Shown here: positions 1-7,372 of the stretch, in pieces
How the letters are laid out: each line of letters opens with the position of its first letter
How positions within the stretch are numbered: position 1 is the stretch's first letter
NCBI GenBank assembly: GCA_002437415.1
Contig: DJPL01000062.1
Location: 1-20,482 of the forward strand
DNA length: 20,482 nt
Reading direction: 5' to 3'
DNA from: Ruminococcaceae bacterium UBA6413
Lineage (GTDB): Bacteria; Bacillota; Clostridia; Oscillospirales; Ruminococcaceae
Notes under the pieces: model-generated
Seen by the model: the letters and a program-made list of their open reading frames with translations, nothing else
Told to the model about the DNA's origin: nothing
The model's database searches: none
Made by a program: the position numbers and the translations under genes

Positions 1-20
1 TTGGCTTTTTCGACAGTCTG

Positions 21-53
21 AAATCCCCCTCCGATTATCTCGGAGGGGGATTT
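21..53 (-). terminator. Hairpin terminator downstream of fucO
   Basis: A perfect 14-bp inverted repeat (AAATCCCCCTCCGA, 5-nt loop, TCGGAGGGGGATTT) lies 13 bp beyond the fucO stop. The T-rich tail is short and partly inside the stem, so it may work in both directions, also ending a plus-strand gene left of the window. Confidence 0.7.
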
Positions 54-66
54 GATACAAATGCTA

Positions 67-1221
67 TCAGAATGCCTTTTTGTATATTTCAAGGATCTCA
101 TCGGGATTTGTTTCTCTGGGGTTACCGCCTGTGCATACATCGTTGAATGCCGCTACAGACAGAGCCTTGAGATCTTCTTCCTTGACGTTTATCTCGTGAA
201 GCTTCTGAGGAATGTCGATAGACAGTGAAAGCTTGCGGACAGCTTCAACAGCAGCCTTTACGCCCTCTTCATCTGTCATGTTTTCAGTACCCTGTACGCC
301 CATAGCCTTTGCTATTGCTTTGTACTTTGGCTTTGCGGGGCTTTCTGCGTTATATTCCATTACATAGGGGAGCAGAAGTGCGTTCGCAACGCCGTGGGGT
401 GTATCATAGAATGCGCCGAGAGGGTGAGCCATTGAGTGAACGATACCTAAGCCTACGTTTGAGAAGCCCATACCTGCTATGTACTGAGCAAGTGCCATCG
501 TTTCCCTTGCCTTGGGGTCGCCCTGAACGCTGTCGTACAGTGAGCCGGCGATAAGTTCGATAGCACGGAGTTCAACCATGTCGGACAGTTCCCATGCGCC
601 CTTTGTGATATAGCCTTCAATAGCGTGTGTCAGTGCATCCATACCTGTCGATGCGCACAGGCCTTTAGGCATACCCATCATAAGATCGCTGTCTACGATA
701 GCTACTATGGGGATATCCTTGGCATCTACGCAAACCATCTTCTTCTTGTTTGCTTCATCTGTGATAACGTAGTTTATCGTAACCTCTGCGGCTGTACCCG
801 ATGTTGTGGGAAGAGCTATCAGCGGAACGCTCTTGTTCTTTGTGTCTGCAACGCCTTCAAGTGAAACAACGTCTGCAAAATCGGGGTTAGCTATGATAAT
901 ACCTACAGCCTTTGCCGTATCCATAACAGAGCCGCCGCCTACCGCTACGAGTGAATCGGCGTTCATCTCCTTGAACTTTGCAACGCCTGCCTGAACGTTT
1001 GCAACTGTGGGGTTTGCCTTAATGTCACTGTATATTTCATAGGCAATTCCTGCCTTGTCAAGCTCTGCCGTAACCTTTGTAGCCACTCCGCATTCAAGCA
1101 GTACCTTATCGGTAACGAACATTACTTTTTTAAGTCCTCTGCCTGTAAGCTCGGGAACAAGGTTTTCTCTTGCACCTGCACCGAAATATGAAGTTTCGTT
1201 AAGGATAAAACGATTAGCCAT
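67..1221 (-). CDS. fucO: Lactaldehyde reductase / 1,2-propanediol oxidoreductase (iron-dependent alcohol dehydrogenase)
   Basis: This 384-residue protein is a group III iron-containing alcohol dehydrogenase and very probably reduces L-lactaldehyde to L-1,2-propanediol with NADH, the redox-balancing last step of anaerobic fucose breakdown. The nucleotide-binding GGGS lies at residues 95-98. The predicted iron ligands D195, H199, H262 and H276 each sit one position from those of E. coli FucO (D196, H200, H263, H277), so the alignment is essentially gapless there. The length matches the family. The start is supported by an AGGA-type site about 12 nt upstream. It is the last gene of the fuc cluster, separated from fucA by 144 bp carrying its own promoter, so it can be expressed apart from fucIKUA. 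The lactaldehyde role rests on this context and on similarity; related dehydrogenases use other alcohols. Confidence 0.93.
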   Translation of the reverse strand: MANRFILNETSYFGAGARENLVPELTGRGLKKVMFVTDKVLLECGVATKVTAELDKAGIAYEIYSDIKANPTVANVQAGVAKFKEMNADSLVAVGGGSVMDTAKAVGIIIANPDFADVVSLEGVADTKNKSVPLIALPTTSGTAAEVTINYVITDEANKKKMVCVDAKDIPIVAIVDSDLMMGMPKGLCASTGMDALTHAIEGYITKGAWELSDMVELRAIELIAGSLYDSVQGDPKARETMALAQYIAGMGFSNVGLGIVHSMAHPLGAFYDTPHGVANALLLPYVMEYNAESPAKPKYKAIAKAMGVQGTENMTDEEGVKAAVEAVRKLSLSIDIPQKLHEINVKEEDLKALSVAAFNDVCTGGNPRETNPDEILEIYKKAF

Positions 1222-1240
1222 TGGTCTGTACCATCCTGTT

Positions 1241-1254
1241 CTTTAATATTAAAG
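1241..1254. promoter_or_regulatory. Perfect 14-bp palindrome in fucO leader
   Basis: CTTTAATATTAAAG is a perfect palindrome between the predicted fucO transcription start and its ribosome-binding site. It could be an operator, but it is very AT-rich and may be chance. Confidence 0.3.
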
Positions 1255-1283
1255 CATAGAAATTACTTTCTGTTGCTGTATTC

Positions 1284-1312
1284 ATTATACTATCTTCAGA
1301 TAAAAAATGCAA
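1284..1312 (-). promoter_or_regulatory. Sigma-A type promoter of fucO
   Basis: On the minus strand, -35 TTGCAT (1307-1312) and a perfect -10 TATAAT (1284-1289) are separated by 17 bp. The predicted transcription start is near 1277, giving a leader of about 55 nt before fucO. Confidence 0.75.
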
Positions 1313-1327
1313 CACTTTTCACAAAAG

Positions 1328-1370
1328 TTTTACATTAAACTCGGAGAATATATGTAAAAGTTACATTAAA
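1328..1370. promoter_or_regulatory. Candidate regulator-binding repeats upstream of fucO promoter
   Basis: The 10-mer TTACATTAAA occurs twice (1330-1339 and 1361-1370), 31 bp apart. The second copy overlaps a 15-bp inverted repeat, ATGTAA-AAG-TTACAT (1352-1366), that reaches into the fucA stop codon. The sites lie just upstream of the fucO -35 element, where an activator would bind. Which regulator binds is unknown; none is encoded in the window. Confidence 0.4.
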
Positions 1371-2040
1371 GATACTTCTTATAACCCGGGTGCTTGCCTG
1401 TAACGCCGTACTGTTCTCTCATACCGATAAGTCTATCAATGTTGTCGGGAGTGATATCCTTGACACCGCCGAGCAGTCTTGCAACGAGCGAGATATGAGC
1501 CTGAAGCTCCATAGTTTCCATTCTGTAGTATGCTGTGATAAGATCAGCTCCTACTGTCAGCGCACCGTGGTTTTCAAGGAGCATACAGTCGTGTTCCTTT
1601 AAGTAGGGAGCGATAGCATCGGGAACTTCATAGGTTGACGGTGTGCCGTAAGGAGTGAGTGGTATTGAACCTACCGCGATAACCGTTTCGATCATACAGT
1701 AATCGTCCATAGGCAGATGAGCGCATGCAAAGCCTGTCGAAACAGGAGGGTGAGCGTGTACTACCGCACCTACATCGGGGCGCTCCTTATAGCATCTCAG
1801 GTGCATCTTTACTTCCGATGAGGGACGGAAGCCCTCTGCGGCATCAAGAATATTGAAATCGTCATCTATAAGACCTATCTTTTCGGGAGTGATGAATGCC
1901 TTGCTGACACCTGTCTGTGTTGCAAGGTACTTGCCCTCGGCTACCTTTACCGTTACGTTACCGTCATTAGCGGCAACCCAGCCTTTCTGCCAGAGCTTGT
2001 GGCAGATATCGACCATCTGTTCTTTAATTTCTTCGTACAT
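1366..2040 (-). CDS. fucA: L-fuculose-1-phosphate aldolase (class II)
   Basis: FucA cleaves L-fuculose 1-phosphate into dihydroxyacetone phosphate and L-lactaldehyde in the cytoplasm. The 224-residue protein has the class II aldolase/adducin fold signature. The predicted zinc ligands are H95 and H97 in VVHAHPP and H158 in ENHGA, and E76 in SSE is the probable catalytic acid/base, matching E73, H92, H94 and H155 of E. coli FucA with a constant offset of three. The length is close to that of the E. coli enzyme. The start has an AAAGGA site upstream. It lies 41 bp after fucU in the fuc operon. The sister enzyme rhamnulose-1-phosphate aldolase is longer, which argues for fuculose specificity, as does the adjacent FucI. 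Confidence 0.93.
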   Translation of the reverse strand: MYEEIKEQMVDICHKLWQKGWVAANDGNVTVKVAEGKYLATQTGVSKAFITPEKIGLIDDDFNILDAAEGFRPSSEVKMHLRCYKERPDVGAVVHAHPPVSTGFACAHLPMDDYCMIETVIAVGSIPLTPYGTPSTYEVPDAIAPYLKEHDCMLLENHGALTVGADLITAYYRMETMELQAHISLVARLLGGVKDITPDNIDRLIGMREQYGVTGKHPGYKKYL

Positions 2041-2081
2041 ATATTTATATCCTTTCGGTTGTTTTGTGTTTGTTTATGCGC

Positions 2082-2516
2082 TTATACAACGCCCTTCTGG
2101 AGCATTATGTTTGCGTATACGGCTTTTTCGCCTGTTGCGATTATTGCATAGGCGGTCTTTGCCTGCTCGTAGAATTCAAAGCGTTCTATCTGTCCGATAG
2201 CATCGTTTCCTCTTTCGTCGTGTTTTGCGACTATCGCCTTATATTCGTCCCATATGGGAGTTTTCGCGGTGTCACCGGGCATTACCTGCATAAGATTTAC
2301 AGGCTTGTCAACATAGGTGTCAAGAGGGAAGAGTGTCAGTATTGCGTCAAGCAGCTCGGGCACGCCGTGACCGTCGGCGCGGATAACCTTGCAGTTTTTG
2401 CCCATGCTTTCGGCAGGGAAGTTACCGTCGGCAATGATTATCCTGTCGCTGTGACCCATCTCGCACAGGGTTTTGAGCAGCTCGGGCGATAATATTGCGG
2501 GAATGTTCTTAAGCAT
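2082..2516 (-). CDS. fucU: L-fucose mutarotase
   Basis: This 144-residue member of the RbsD/FucU family interconverts the alpha and beta anomers of L-fucose, feeding the form used by the isomerase. The N-terminal GHSDRIIIADGNFPA (residues 21-35) contains the family's conserved histidine H22, and the C-terminal region with GEKAVYANIMLQKG also matches the family. The length is close to E. coli FucU. Its ATG follows the fucK stop codon directly (TAA-ATG with no gap), so the two are probably translationally coupled, with the ribosome-binding site GAAGG inside the end of fucK. RbsD, the ribose pyranase, is the alternative, but the context favours fucose. Confidence 0.9.
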   Translation of the reverse strand: MLKNIPAILSPELLKTLCEMGHSDRIIIADGNFPAESMGKNCKVIRADGHGVPELLDAILTLFPLDTYVDKPVNLMQVMPGDTAKTPIWDEYKAIVAKHDERGNDAIGQIERFEFYEQAKTAYAIIATGEKAVYANIMLQKGVV

Positions 2517-3980
2517 TTATTTCACCTTCTCAAGATATATTTCGTAGTATCTGTTCCATTCCGAAGCGTTTTTCGGAGTGAATGTATATAGCTTTTCGGA
2601 AGCGGCGATTATCTTTCTTGCCGTTTCAATGTCCGCTATCTCTCCGTCCGCCATCAGCTGAATTGCTATATTGCCGTAAGAAGTAGCCTCGACAGGTCCG
2701 CTTGAAACCTCAATGCCGAGTGCATCTGCGGTAAGCTCCGACAGGAATTTATCCTTTGTTCCGCCTCCGACCATATAAAGCTTTGCAAACTTCTTATCGG
2801 TGCAGTCTTCAAGCTCGCTTACCGCGGTGCGGTACTTCATCGCAAGGCTTTCGTAGATACAGCGCATGACCTCGCCGTCGCTTGCGGGAACATATTGTCC
2901 TGTTTTTTTGCAATATTCCTTTATTCTTTCGGGAATATTACCGGCAGGGGTAAATTCGGGAGCGTCCACATCTATAAAGCATTTGAAGGGCTCTGCCTTT
3001 CGTGCCATATCCTCAAGCTCGGCAAAGCTGTACTGCTTGCCCTCTCTTATCCACTGTCGGCGACTCTCCTGAATAAGCCACAAGCCGATGATATTTTTAA
3101 GGAATGAAGTTTTTGCGCCGTAGCCTGTTTCATTGGAAACATTGAGCTTTGCCGATTTTTCATTTATTACGGGAGCGTCAAGCTCTGTTCCGAGAAGCGA
3201 CCATGTACCGCACGACAGGAACGCAAAGTCCTTTTCGCTTGCAGGTACGGCGACCATAGCGCTTTGCGTATCGTGACCGCAGGCGGCAATTATCTTCGCG
3301 GGTTTTATGTCAAGCTCCTTGCAGATCTCATCTGACAGTGTGCCGACTACCGTTCCGCTGTTAACGATTTTTGGCAGGAGAGAATGCTTTATTTTAAGCC
3401 GTTCACAGCATTCCTCCGACCAGTTTTTCTTTTCGGCGTCAAATAGCTGTGTGGTTGACGCTATCGACATTTCCGCAACAGGCTCTGCGCCGAGATAATA
3501 AGCAAACAAATCGGGCATCATAAGTATCTTGTCGGCTCTGTCGAGAAGCTCCGCGCGATCCCTTATTATGCTTAACAGCTGGAACGCGGTGTTTATCTCC
3601 ATTATCTGAATGCCTGTCTTTTCGTACAGTTTTTTATGGTCGATAAAGCGCTTGCTGTAGTCCGCAGTGCCTGTCGTTCTGCCGTCACGGTAGTGCACCG
3701 GGTTTTCGAGCAGTCTGCCCGACTTATCAATTATGCCGAAATCTACGCCCCATGTGTCAATAGCGATACTGTCGATCTCGCCGTATTCCTTTGATTTTAT
3801 CAGCGCCTGCTTTATCTCATGAAACAGACGGAGAAAATCCCAGTACATTGTTTTTCCGAGAATTACAGGGTCATTTGAAAAGCGATGGATCTCGGTGAGC
3901 TTTATTACAGTGCCGTCAAAAGAGCCGATAACGGCTCTTCCGCTTGACGCACCGAAGTCAATGGCAAGTACGTTTTTCAT
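2517..3980 (-). CDS. fucK: L-fuculokinase of the rhamnulokinase-like FGGY family
   Basis: This 487-residue FGGY-family sugar kinase probably phosphorylates L-fuculose to L-fuculose 1-phosphate with ATP. The N-terminal phosphate-binding motif is DFGASSGR (8-15). DTWGVDFG (75-82) and the catalytic-base region CGHDTQSA, with D237, follow. The C-terminal ATP site has GGGTKDKFL (405-413). These motifs, and D237 by position, match rhamnulokinase RhaB better than E. coli FucK. The gene is nevertheless placed between fucI and fucU with no rhamnose isomerase in view, so fuculose is the likely substrate. It starts 9 bp after the fucI stop, with GGCGG overlapping that gap. Activity on rhamnulose as well cannot be excluded. 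Confidence 0.85.
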   Translation of the reverse strand: MKNVLAIDFGASSGRAVIGSFDGTVIKLTEIHRFSNDPVILGKTMYWDFLRLFHEIKQALIKSKEYGEIDSIAIDTWGVDFGIIDKSGRLLENPVHYRDGRTTGTADYSKRFIDHKKLYEKTGIQIMEINTAFQLLSIIRDRAELLDRADKILMMPDLFAYYLGAEPVAEMSIASTTQLFDAEKKNWSEECCERLKIKHSLLPKIVNSGTVVGTLSDEICKELDIKPAKIIAACGHDTQSAMVAVPASEKDFAFLSCGTWSLLGTELDAPVINEKSAKLNVSNETGYGAKTSFLKNIIGLWLIQESRRQWIREGKQYSFAELEDMARKAEPFKCFIDVDAPEFTPAGNIPERIKEYCKKTGQYVPASDGEVMRCIYESLAMKYRTAVSELEDCTDKKFAKLYMVGGGTKDKFLSELTADALGIEVSSGPVEATSYGNIAIQLMADGEIADIETARKIIAASEKLYTFTPKNASEWNRYYEIYLEKVK

Positions 3981-3989
3981 ACTGCCGCC

Positions 3990-5792
3990 TTATCTTATGT
4001 TGCGGTACATAGGACCGTAAGCATTGCAAGCTCTGAAGTCCTGACCTTCCTTATCCATACCAAATGCGTTCCATGCGGCAGGACGGAATATATCCTTTTC
4101 GGGTACGTTGTGCATAGCAACGGGTATTCTCAGCATAGAGCAGAGTGTGATAAGATCCGCACCTATGTGACCGTAGCTTATAGCACCGTGGTTTGCACCC
4201 CAGTTATTCATTACATCATAAGCCGTCTTGAATGCGCCCTCGCCCGTTGTTCTCGGAGCAAACCATGTGCAGGGCCATGTGTAGTCGGTACGCTTCCACA
4301 GCTTGTCGGTAACCTCATCGGGAAGATGAACAGTCCAGCCCTCAGCTATCTGTAATACGGGACCAAGACCCTTTACAAGGTTAAGTCTTATCATTGTGCA
4401 GGGCATTTCTGCTTCTGTTACAAATCTTGAAGAATATCCGCCGCCTCTGAAATAGCCGAGGTCTGCATAGTTCCATGTAGTAGCGTCAAGTATATTGTCG
4501 ATATCCTTGTCTGTTACATCGTACCAGGGCTTCATAACGCCGTTGCCGTTTTCGTCTGTTGCCTTACCGCAGGCATCAAGGCAGGCAGCGCCTGAGTTTA
4601 TGAGGTGGATAAAGCCGCCGCTCTGCTTAGCAACGCCCTCAAGCTCATAGCCTGTTGCTTTCTTTACGGCTTCGGGGCTCCAGTATGTACGGACATCGGC
4701 AAATATCTGTGCGCGGTTTGTAAGCAGCTTCATAAACAGCATTCCAAGACCGTTGAGAACATCGTTTTCTGTAGCAAGAACATAAGGCTCTCTTGCGCCG
4801 TTCCAGTCGAATGACGTGTTCAGCATAGCCTCGGGGAAGTCGCAGTTGGGATAGAAGTCTGTCCACTGGCGCTGTCCCTGGAAGCCTGCGGCGATCGCAT
4901 TGTGACCTACAGCTTCTTCTTCACAGCCTGCGGGGAGATTTTTGTTGCCGTTCATCAGATCCTTTATGATGCACATCATCTTAACGACAAATTCCCAGTC
5001 CTGATCCTTCTGCTCACGGGTGCGGCGGAACTGTTCGGGGTTCTTGTCGAAGCCTTCCTTGCACTTTTCGCGTGTCCACTTGAGAGCCTTCTGATACTCT
5101 GCTTCATCATAGATGCCCTCTGTCATTCGGCGGATTATTTCAACCTCGTCAACAGACTCAACACGCATGCCGAGATATTCTTCTATGAATGCGGGGTCGA
5201 TGATCGAGCCGCCGATACCCATTGTGATAGAGCCTATCTGTAAGTATGATTTACCTCTCATTGTAGCGCAGGCAACAGCCGCTCTGCCGAAACGCAGGAG
5301 CTTTTCCTTAACGTCCTCAGGGATAGAGGTATCGTCTGCTTCACATACGTCATGACCGTAGATGCCGAATGCGGGCAGACCCTTCTGTGCGTGTGTTGCC
5401 AGTACAGATGCAAGATAAACCGCACCGGGACGCTCTGTGCCGTTAAAGCCCCATACGCCCTTTATTGTCATAGGATCCATATCCATTGTTTCTGCGCCGT
5501 AGCACCAGCAGGGAGTAACGGTGAGCGTAATGTCAACGCCGCACTTTTTGAACTTGTCTGCACAGGCTGCCGCTTCCGCAACTCTGCCTATAGTAGTATC
5601 GGCGATAACTACCTTTACGGGCTCGCCGTTGGAATATCTGATGTTTTCCTCGAACAGCTTTGCGGCTGATTTTGCCATATTCATTGTCTGCTCTTCAAGA
5701 GATTCTCTTACCTTGAGAACACCTCTTCTGCCGTCGATCGTGGGACGTATTCCTATTACGGGATAATCGCCTATAAGTCTGTTTTCGCTCAT
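3990..5792 (-). CDS. fucI: L-fucose isomerase
   Basis: FucI converts L-fucose to L-fuculose with a manganese cofactor and opens the catabolic pathway. From the chosen ATG at 5790-5792 the protein is 600 residues, close to the 591 of E. coli FucI. Family-typical stretches include GFQGQRQWTD near residue 303, NTSFDWNG near 325 with REPYVLATEND after it, and NHGAISYGHIGAD near the C-terminus. The frame is open further upstream to an ATG at 5843, but the 17 extra residues lie in the untranslated leader. The internal ATG has a good AAAGGA site 11 nt upstream and matches the family N-terminus. It is the first gene of the fuc operon. Arabinose isomerase is a distant relative, but this length and these motifs are FucI. 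Confidence 0.96.
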   Translation of the reverse strand: MSENRLIGDYPVIGIRPTIDGRRGVLKVRESLEEQTMNMAKSAAKLFEENIRYSNGEPVKVVIADTTIGRVAEAAACADKFKKCGVDITLTVTPCWCYGAETMDMDPMTIKGVWGFNGTERPGAVYLASVLATHAQKGLPAFGIYGHDVCEADDTSIPEDVKEKLLRFGRAAVACATMRGKSYLQIGSITMGIGGSIIDPAFIEEYLGMRVESVDEVEIIRRMTEGIYDEAEYQKALKWTREKCKEGFDKNPEQFRRTREQKDQDWEFVVKMMCIIKDLMNGNKNLPAGCEEEAVGHNAIAAGFQGQRQWTDFYPNCDFPEAMLNTSFDWNGAREPYVLATENDVLNGLGMLFMKLLTNRAQIFADVRTYWSPEAVKKATGYELEGVAKQSGGFIHLINSGAACLDACGKATDENGNGVMKPWYDVTDKDIDNILDATTWNYADLGYFRGGGYSSRFVTEAEMPCTMIRLNLVKGLGPVLQIAEGWTVHLPDEVTDKLWKRTDYTWPCTWFAPRTTGEGAFKTAYDVMNNWGANHGAISYGHIGADLITLCSMLRIPVAMHNVPEKDIFRPAAWNAFGMDKEGQDFRACNAYGPMYRNIR

Positions 5793-5820
5793 AATAAAAT
5801 ATTTCCTTTCTGTAAAATAG

Positions 5821-5844
5821 AAAACGTTTTTGGTGCTTTGCACC
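5821..5844. promoter_or_regulatory. Palindrome and small hairpin in fucI leader
   Basis: A perfect 10-bp palindrome AAAACGTTTT (5821-5830), with the central CG typical of LacI/CcpA-type operators, abuts an inverted repeat GGTGC-TTT-GCACC (5832-5844). Both lie between the fucI promoter and its ribosome-binding site, a position suited to repression. The match to a full catabolite-responsive element is incomplete. Confidence 0.4.
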
Positions 5845-5853
5845 GTTGCCTTT

Positions 5854-5926
5854 ATTTTAGCACTTCTATAGCCTTTTCGTCTTGTTTTATTCTCACGAAT
5901 TATATGACAATATTGACATTTTTGAA
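5854..5926 (-). promoter_or_regulatory. Promoter region of the fuc operon
   Basis: There are two candidates on the minus strand. The first has -10 TATAAT (5899-5904) with -35 TTCAAA (5921-5926) and a 16-bp spacer. The second is an extended -10, TG-C-TAAAAT (-10 at 5854-5859), without a good -35. The second would place the GGTGC hairpin at the very 5' end of the mRNA. I cannot choose between them. Confidence 0.55.
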
Positions 5927-5953
5927 GTGCAGACTAAAATTTTATAAAATCGC

Positions 5954-5982
5954 TTTAAAAGAGCTCACTTTTGTGATATAAT
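5954..5982 (+). promoter_or_regulatory. Extended -10 promoter of murT-gatD
   Basis: An extended -10 TG-A-TATAAT (TATAAT at 5977-5982) has a fair -35 TTTAAA (5954-5959) at a 17-bp spacing. It lies 46 bp before the murT start, which has AAGGAGA at 6014-6020. Confidence 0.75.
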
Positions 5983-6028
5983 TAAAGCTATAAAGCTTAG
6001 AATTGGTTTCATTAAGGAGATAGAAAGC

Positions 6029-7372
6029 ATGAGAATGTTCTTAGCGATACTTGCTTGCAAGGTATCGAAATGTTTGCTTAAGCTTATCGGCAGAGGCAGC
6101 AGTCTGCCGGGCGATATAGCGCTTAAGCTCTGCCCCGATGTACTGTCGAGGGTTAAGCTCCCCGAACAGGTGATAGCGGTCACAGGAAGCAACGGTAAGA
6201 CCTCGACCGTTGAGATGATAGCACAGGTAATGCGTAAATCGGGTAAAAAAGTTATATGGAATAAAGAAGGCTCAAACCAGATTGCAGGTGTTACTGCGAT
6301 AATATTATCCGAATGTACATTCGGCGGTAAGGTAAAGGGCGATGTGCTTTTACTTGAATCGGACGAGAGATACGCTAAATATTCGTTCAAATTCTTCGCT
6401 CCGACACACTATATAATAACTAATCTTTACCGCGATCAGCTTACTAGAAACGGTCACCCGGAGTGGGTCTACGAGTCGATAAAGGACAGTATCAGACCCG
6501 AGTCACAGCTTATTCTCAATGCCGATGATCCGCTTGTTTCGAGATACGGCAAGGATAGGGATAATGTCGTCTGGTTCGGTATGGACAAGCAGGATTTCAG
6601 CACCGACCACGCTACAGGCGTATACAATGACGGTGCGTTCTGCCCCGAGTGTAAGCACAGAATGAGCTATGATTATTATCACTATGCGCACATCGGCAGC
6701 TATCGCTGCGACAACTGCGGACATAAAAAGCATGATACGCAGTACACCGTAACAAATGTTGATTATGACAGCGGTATCGTGACGATAAACGACAAGTATA
6801 AGATAAAGCTTCTGTTCAAGAGCGTCTATAATGTGTATAACATTCTTGCCTGCTTTGCGGCTTGCTCTATTGTCGGAATTGACGGCGATGTCATAGCAGA
6901 TGAGCTGTCACATTATTTCCTTAAGAGCGGACGTATTTTGCAGTTCAAGCTTGGTATGAACAATGGTACATTTCTTATCGCAAAGCACGAAAATTCTGTG
7001 GCAAGCGACCGCGTGTATGATTATATCATAAGAAAAAATCAACCTTGCTCGGTGATCATAATAATTGATTCGGTTAGCCGCCGTTATTCGACCGGTGAAA
7101 CGAGCTGGCTGTGGGATATTGATTACGGTGTGCTTAAAGCCGACTGCATACAGCACCTGTATCTTCTCGGCAGACACGCTAAAGATCTTGAAACAAGACT
7201 TTCCTACACAGATATTGATATGAGTAAGGTCACGGTAAACGAGGATATTCCCGCGGCACTTGATGAGATAGGTGCAAAGCCCCTCGGCAAACTGTATACG
7301 GTTACCTGCTTTTCGGATAAGGAAAAATTCTTGTCTAAGGTAGAACTTACACCTGCGGAGGAGGACGTATGA
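6029..7372 (+). CDS. murT: Lipid II isoglutaminyl synthase, MurT-type Mur ligase subunit
   Basis: MurT is the ATP-using subunit that, with GatD, amidates the D-glutamate of the peptidoglycan stem peptide on lipid II at the inner membrane face. The 447-residue protein has the Mur-ligase P-loop GSNGKTS (53-59) and the MurT-specific four-cysteine zinc ribbon inserted in the central domain (C205, C208, C227, C230). A C-terminal domain follows with the TSWLWDID segment (358-365), the region that in characterised MurT supplies an aspartate to the GatD active site. I cannot say which of D363 or D365 is equivalent. Length fits the family. It overlaps gatD by 4 bp (ATGA), indicating coupled translation. 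The ligase looks intact, unlike its partner. Confidence 0.9.
   Translation: MRMFLAILACKVSKCLLKLIGRGSSLPGDIALKLCPDVLSRVKLPEQVIAVTGSNGKTSTVEMIAQVMRKSGKKVIWNKEGSNQIAGVTAIILSECTFGGKVKGDVLLLESDERYAKYSFKFFAPTHYIITNLYRDQLTRNGHPEWVYESIKDSIRPESQLILNADDPLVSRYGKDRDNVVWFGMDKQDFSTDHATGVYNDGAFCPECKHRMSYDYYHYAHIGSYRCDNCGHKKHDTQYTVTNVDYDSGIVTINDKYKIKLLFKSVYNVYNILACFAACSIVGIDGDVIADELSHYFLKSGRILQFKLGMNNGTFLIAKHENSVASDRVYDYIIRKNQPCSVIIIIDSVSRRYSTGETSWLWDIDYGVLKADCIQHLYLLGRHAKDLETRLSYTDIDMSKVTVNEDIPAALDEIGAKPLGKLYTVTCFSDKEKFLSKVELTPAEEDV

Noticed and set aside
4902..5243. Plus-strand open frame of 113 codons opposite fucI
   Set aside because: It lies wholly inside the highly conserved fucI gene, has no convincing ribosome-binding site or motif, and is an antisense shadow.
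5793..5843. Upstream ATG that would lengthen FucI by 17 residues
   Set aside because: The extension overlaps the leader hairpin and palindrome. The downstream ATG has a good ribosome-binding site and the family N-terminus.
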